DNA of 18,215 bases from CAVSBT01 sp964609465 (GTDB lineage: Bacteria; Chloroflexota; Dehalococcoidia; DSTF01; JALHUB01). The position numbers and the translations under genes were made by a program. The notes under the pieces are model-generated. The model saw nothing but the letters and a program-made list of their open reading frames with translations. It had not been told where the DNA came from and did no database searches. The stretch covers positions 1 to 18,215 of the forward strand of contig CAZSSQ010000041.1 of the NCBI GenBank assembly GCA_964609465.1. The letters are read 5' to 3'. Below, piece after piece: positions 16,083 to 18,215 of the stretch; position 1 is the stretch's first letter; each line of letters begins with the position of its first letter.

Positions 16083-16909
16083 TCCCCCAGCTTGAAGACG
16101 CGGACGGCGTTATCGCGGAGGAACTTGCGGCGGACGCCCTCATCGAGGCCCAGGGCATCGACCTCCTCGACGCAGCGCTTCAAGGGGAGCATCGGGTAGT
16201 TGGTCGCGAAGAGCACCTTGTCCTGGCCCCGCTTGCGCAGGTAGCGGGCGAACTCGTCAGGGTAGCGCGAGGGGACGTAGGCCGAGGTATCGATGTACAC
16301 GTTGGGGTACTTGGTGGCCACGGCCATCATCTCCTCCGTCCACGGGTAGCCGATGTGTCCGCCGACGATGACCAGCTCCGGGAAGGTGAGCGCTACCTCG
16401 TCGATGTACGGTATGGGACGGCCGGTCTCCGAGCGCCCCAGCGGCCCAGTGTGGCCGGTCTGGTAGCAGAAGGGGATGCCCAGCTCGATGCACTCCGCGT
16501 ACAGCGGGTAGTAGTGGCGGTCGTTGGGGGGGAGGTCCCAGAGCCAGGGGACGACCCGCAGCGCCTTGAAGCCGAGGTCGCGGACGCACCTGCGGAGCTC
16601 GCGCACGGCCTCCGCGGGCCGGAGGAGGTCGACCGCCGCCACGCCAGCAAAGCGGTCCGGCCAGCGCGAGACGATGGCGGCGATCTCGTCGTTGGAGATG
16701 ATGGGGCCGGAGGGCCCCCACCAGGCATGGAGCAGGCCAACGCCCACGCCGGCCTCGTCCATCTGCTCGACGGTCGTTTCGATGGGGATGCCGGGGACGG
16801 GGCCGGTCGCACCGGCCCATCGCCGGAGCGACCCGAACATGGGAGCGTTGACAAAGGCCTCAGAGCCGGGCTGCATCCAGGCATCTATGGCTTTCACGTC
16901 CTCTGCCAC
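16079..16909 (-). CDS. Amidohydrolase-2 family protein lacking the usual metal ligands
   Basis: The product has 276 residues with the TIM-barrel pattern of the amidohydrolase_2 (ACMSD-like) family: ALRVVPWLW (116-124), PFCYQTGHTG (146-155), LVIVGGHIGYPW (179-190), YIDTSAY (205-211) and VLFATNYPM (232-240). His153 and His185 are present. The N-terminal H-x-H is replaced by IDAWMQ (8-13), and the Asp in the usual SDYP is Asn237 (TNYP). The protein may therefore be metal-free, bind metal differently, or be a lyase or hydratase-like relative. Start GTG 16909 with AGGAGG about 7 bases upstream. It precedes the DUF763 gene with a 4-base overlap. Substrate is unknown. Confidence 0.82.
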   Translation of the reverse strand: MAEDVKAIDAWMQPGSEAFVNAPMFGSLRRWAGATGPVPGIPIETTVEQMDEAGVGVGLLHAWWGPSGPIISNDEIAAIVSRWPDRFAGVAAVDLLRPAEAVRELRRCVRDLGFKALRVVPWLWDLPPNDRHYYPLYAECIELGIPFCYQTGHTGPLGRSETGRPIPYIDEVALTFPELVIVGGHIGYPWTEEMMAVATKYPNVYIDTSAYVPSRYPDEFARYLRKRGQDKVLFATNYPMLPLKRCVEEVDALGLDEGVRRKFLRDNAVRVFKLGE

Positions 16910-16929
16910 TTTGACCCTCCTCGGTCAAA
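16910..16929 (-). other. Hairpin presenting the ribosome-binding site of the amidohydrolase
   Basis: TTTGACC (16910-16916) pairs with GGTCAAA (16923-16929), a perfect 7-bp stem whose 6-base loop on the minus strand is GAGGAG, the SD core. The stem ends directly at the GTG start. Confidence 0.5.
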
Positions 16930-17039
16930 CACGGCCCTGGCACGCGCCGAACCCGTCGAACCTGACACGCGCAACAGATGTTAAAACCTATGTTCGAGGC
17001 CGTCAAGGGGTTCTGGAAGCTGGGATTGGCTCATTCTGC

Positions 17040-17120
17040 GCGTGCCTTGGCACGCCAGCGCCACCCCAGCCTAAGGACTGGGGCATCGGGAGGCGAATCC
17101 ATGCCACCGCCTTCAGGCGG
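17040..17120. repeat. Cluster of three short inverted repeats after the methyltransferase
   Basis: GCGTGCC/GGCACGC (17040-17055, loop TT), CCCCAG/CTGGGG (17064-17083) and CCGCCT/AGGCGG (17107-17120) follow one another in 81 bases between the methyltransferase stop and the amidohydrolase promoter side. None has a T-tract. The gap 16910-17141 contains nothing coding that I can support. Confidence 0.45.
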
Positions 17121-17141
17121 GGGTCGAGGATTGTGCCGCCC

Positions 17142-17774
17142 CTAGGCCCGGAAGTTCATCGTGTAGCCGAGGAGACCGCGGACGTGCTCCAGGGGCTCGA
17201 AGCCCACCGCCCGGCACACGTCCCGCACGCTGTCCTCGAGCTGGTAGTCGGGGTCGGTCAGGGTCTCCGTGATGGAGAGCACGCCGCCGCGACGGAGGAC
17301 GCGTCGCAGCTCCCACAGCGCCTGAGGCCGGTCGGGGACCTCGCCGATGACAGCCACGAGGTAGGCGCTATCCACACTGTCGTCGGCCAGGGGCAGGCGC
17401 GTGGCGGCGCCCAGGAGAAGGTCGGCGTTGATCACGCCCGCCTCGCGCAGGTGTTCGGCCAGCTCGGCGAGCATCGGCCGCTGGATGTCGAGGCAGAGGA
17501 GGCGCCCGCCGCCGCCTATCATGCGGGAGGCCTCGACGGAGAAGTAGCCGGTGCCGGGGCCCACCTCCAGGACCGTGGCGCCGGGCTCGACGTGGGCGCG
17601 CTCTAGGGTGCGCCGCACCGGGTGGATGAGCCCGCGCAGGGGATTGCGCAGGGTCCCGGCCTCGGTGAAAGGCATCGGGCCACGACGCCGGTAGCGCACC
17701 AGGTACCAGTTGACCAGGTAGAACCCGCCGAAAATAAGGATACCGCGTGCCAGCAGCCGCAGCAGGAGCCTCAT
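17142..17774 (-). CDS. Membrane-anchored SAM-dependent methyltransferase (class I)
   Basis: The product has 210 residues. An N-terminal membrane helix (7-26) is followed by a basic stretch and PFTEAGTLRNPLR. The Rossmann methyltransferase domain begins near residue 60 with motif I VLEVGPGTGYF (68-78), motif II with Asp96 (LLCLDIQ), a D-S/A-x-L segment (VDSAYLV), and a motif around LWELRRVLRRGGVL. It resembles the UbiE/Methyltransf_11 type. Substrate is unknown; the anchor suggests a membrane lipid or quinone. SD GGAGGGAT lies 8 bases before ATG 17774, but these same bases are part of the open frame of the folD stump directly upstream. The gene therefore seems to have been joined to the folD promoter region. 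Confidence 0.85.
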   Translation of the reverse strand: MRLLLRLLARGILIFGGFYLVNWYLVRYRRRGPMPFTEAGTLRNPLRGLIHPVRRTLERAHVEPGATVLEVGPGTGYFSVEASRMIGGGGRLLCLDIQRPMLAELAEHLREAGVINADLLLGAATRLPLADDSVDSAYLVAVIGEVPDRPQALWELRRVLRRGGVLSITETLTDPDYQLEDSVRDVCRAVGFEPLEHVRGLLGYTMNFRA

Positions 17775-17787
17775 GAGTTCTATCCCT

Positions 17788-17877
17788 CCTTCGCTCCCGC
17801 AGCCGCTCGACGCGCTCGCGGAGCTCGGCGCGTATCTCCTCGGCCACGGCGCGTCCGTCGATGATAGTGGCGGTCAT
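17788..17877 (-). pseudogene. folD: Truncated 5' end of folD (methylenetetrahydrofolate dehydrogenase/cyclohydrolase)
   Basis: ATG 17877 begins MTATIIDGRAVAEEIRAELR, then ERVERLRER. This is the FolD N-terminus: MTATIIDG is identical to the start of the Bacillus subtilis protein, followed by the A-x-x-I/V-R helix. Similarity stops after about 29 residues, where GLxPGLAVVLVG should follow. Instead the frame runs out of phase into the methyltransferase gene and stops only at 17368. A promoter candidate and GGAGAT remain in front. Either a deletion removed the rest of folD, or the contig is chimeric here. The stump lacks every catalytic residue. Confidence 0.75.
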
Positions 17878-17911
17878 CTGGATCTCCGGGGCTCGGGGAT
17901 AGTCCAGCGCT

Positions 17912-17961
17912 AGCATACGGGCTGCCCGGCCCATCGTCCAGACCGATGCCTGTGCTACAAT
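17912..17961. promoter_or_regulatory. Divergent overlapping promoters of acpS and the folD stump
   Basis: Plus strand: TGC-TACAAT (17953-17961), 10 bases before the acpS ATG, so the transcript would have almost no leader. Minus strand: TGGACG (17940-17935), 17-base spacer, TATGCT (17917-17912), reading into the folD stump and the methyltransferase. The -35 regions overlap, so the two may compete. Confidence 0.45.
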
Positions 17962-17971
17962 TCGACCTGCC

Positions 17972-18215
17972 ATGCCCAACCTCGCCGTCGGCATCGACAT
18001 GGTGGAGATCGACCGCGTTCGCCGTATCCTGAAGCGATTCCCTCAGCGCTTCCTGGAGCGTGTCTACACGCCCGTCGAGGTGGCCGTGTGCCGCGATCGC
18101 ATCCATGAGCTGGCAGCCCGATTCGCCGCCAAGGAGGCGGCCATGAAGGCCCTGGGCACCGGCGCCCGCGGCCTCGCCTGGCGCGAGATCGAGATCCTGC
18201 CCAACCGGCGCGGCA
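17972..18215 (+). CDS. acpS: Holo-[acyl-carrier-protein] synthase, N-terminal part (runs off right edge)
   Basis: AcpS transfers 4'-phosphopantetheine from CoA to a Ser of apo-ACP. The first 81 codons are present, about two thirds of the usual 120-130. Motifs: GIDMVEIDR (7-15) with metal-binding D9, FLERVYTPVE (27-36), and RFAAKEAAMKALGTG (50-64) with metal-binding E55, ending in W-R-E-I-E-I. All match the small trimeric AcpS type and not the Sfp type. ATG 17972 is the only start compatible with the fold. No SD is seen and the extended -10 is so close that a leaderless mRNA is likely. The C-terminal third lies outside. Confidence 0.94.
   Translation, partial: MPNLAVGIDMVEIDRVRRILKRFPQRFLERVYTPVEVAVCRDRIHELAARFAAKEAAMKALGTGARGLAWREIEILPNRRG

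Overview
The window is GC-rich bacterial chromosome. Gene content and style point to a member of the Chloroflexota (perhaps a Dehalococcoidia-like lineage), but this is inference: there is no rRNA or other strong phylogenetic marker here. The clues are lipoproteins with a Cys-Gly-Gly start followed by an Ala/Pro/Thr-rich linker, a membrane H+-pyrophosphatase, a prokaryotic translin, a DUF763 protein common in archaea and thermophiles, and frequent GTG/TTG starts. I see no rRNA, tRNA, transposase, phage gene or CRISPR array, so this is core chromosome, not an island. No gene-free stretch exceeds 300 bases.

Layout. At the left edge, on the minus strand, lies the N-terminal part of hppA (1-784), preceded in transcription order by a translin-family RNA-binding protein (977-1621), two tandem FmdB-type zinc ribbons (1644-1982, 1997-2365), and the rnhB-yraN pair (RNase HII overlapping YraN by 4 bases). 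On the plus strand follow a small 4-oxalocrotonate tautomerase homologue and ftsH, which ends at a good intrinsic terminator. A convergent minus-strand excisionase-type HTH regulator (6193-6591) has four related CAACA-type sites upstream of its start. Divergent from it is an orphan branched-chain-amino-acid-type ABC binding lipoprotein (6811-8079), then a GT-C-like membrane protein (8341-9867). A minus-strand group reads nfi (endonuclease V), prfB (release factor 2 with the classical +1 frameshift) and a membrane-anchored gluzincin (peptidase MA-like). A small plus-strand lipoprotein (13101-13529) faces a TolB/PD40-type beta-propeller lipoprotein (13532-14899). The right part holds, on the minus strand, an amidohydrolase coupled to a DUF763 protein, then a membrane-anchored SAM methyltransferase that sits directly behind a truncated start of folD. 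The window ends in acpS on the plus strand.

How it works together. Most genes are housekeeping: membrane energetics (hppA), RNA/DNA maintenance (rnhB, yraN, nfi, translin), membrane proteolysis (ftsH), translation termination (prfB) and ACP activation (acpS). Overlaps of the ATGA/GTGA type mark translational coupling in rnhB-yraN, prfB-peptidase and amidohydrolase-DUF763. Several promoters share an extended -10 of the form TGC-TAYRAT.

Most worth following: a helix-hairpin-helix segment in DUF763 with a Lys placed like the catalytic Lys of HhH-GPD DNA glycosylases; the folD stump in front of the methyltransferase; the four-site operator array of the HTH gene; a 30-bp palindrome that encodes an added tail on endonuclease V; and an amidohydrolase that has lost the usual metal ligands.
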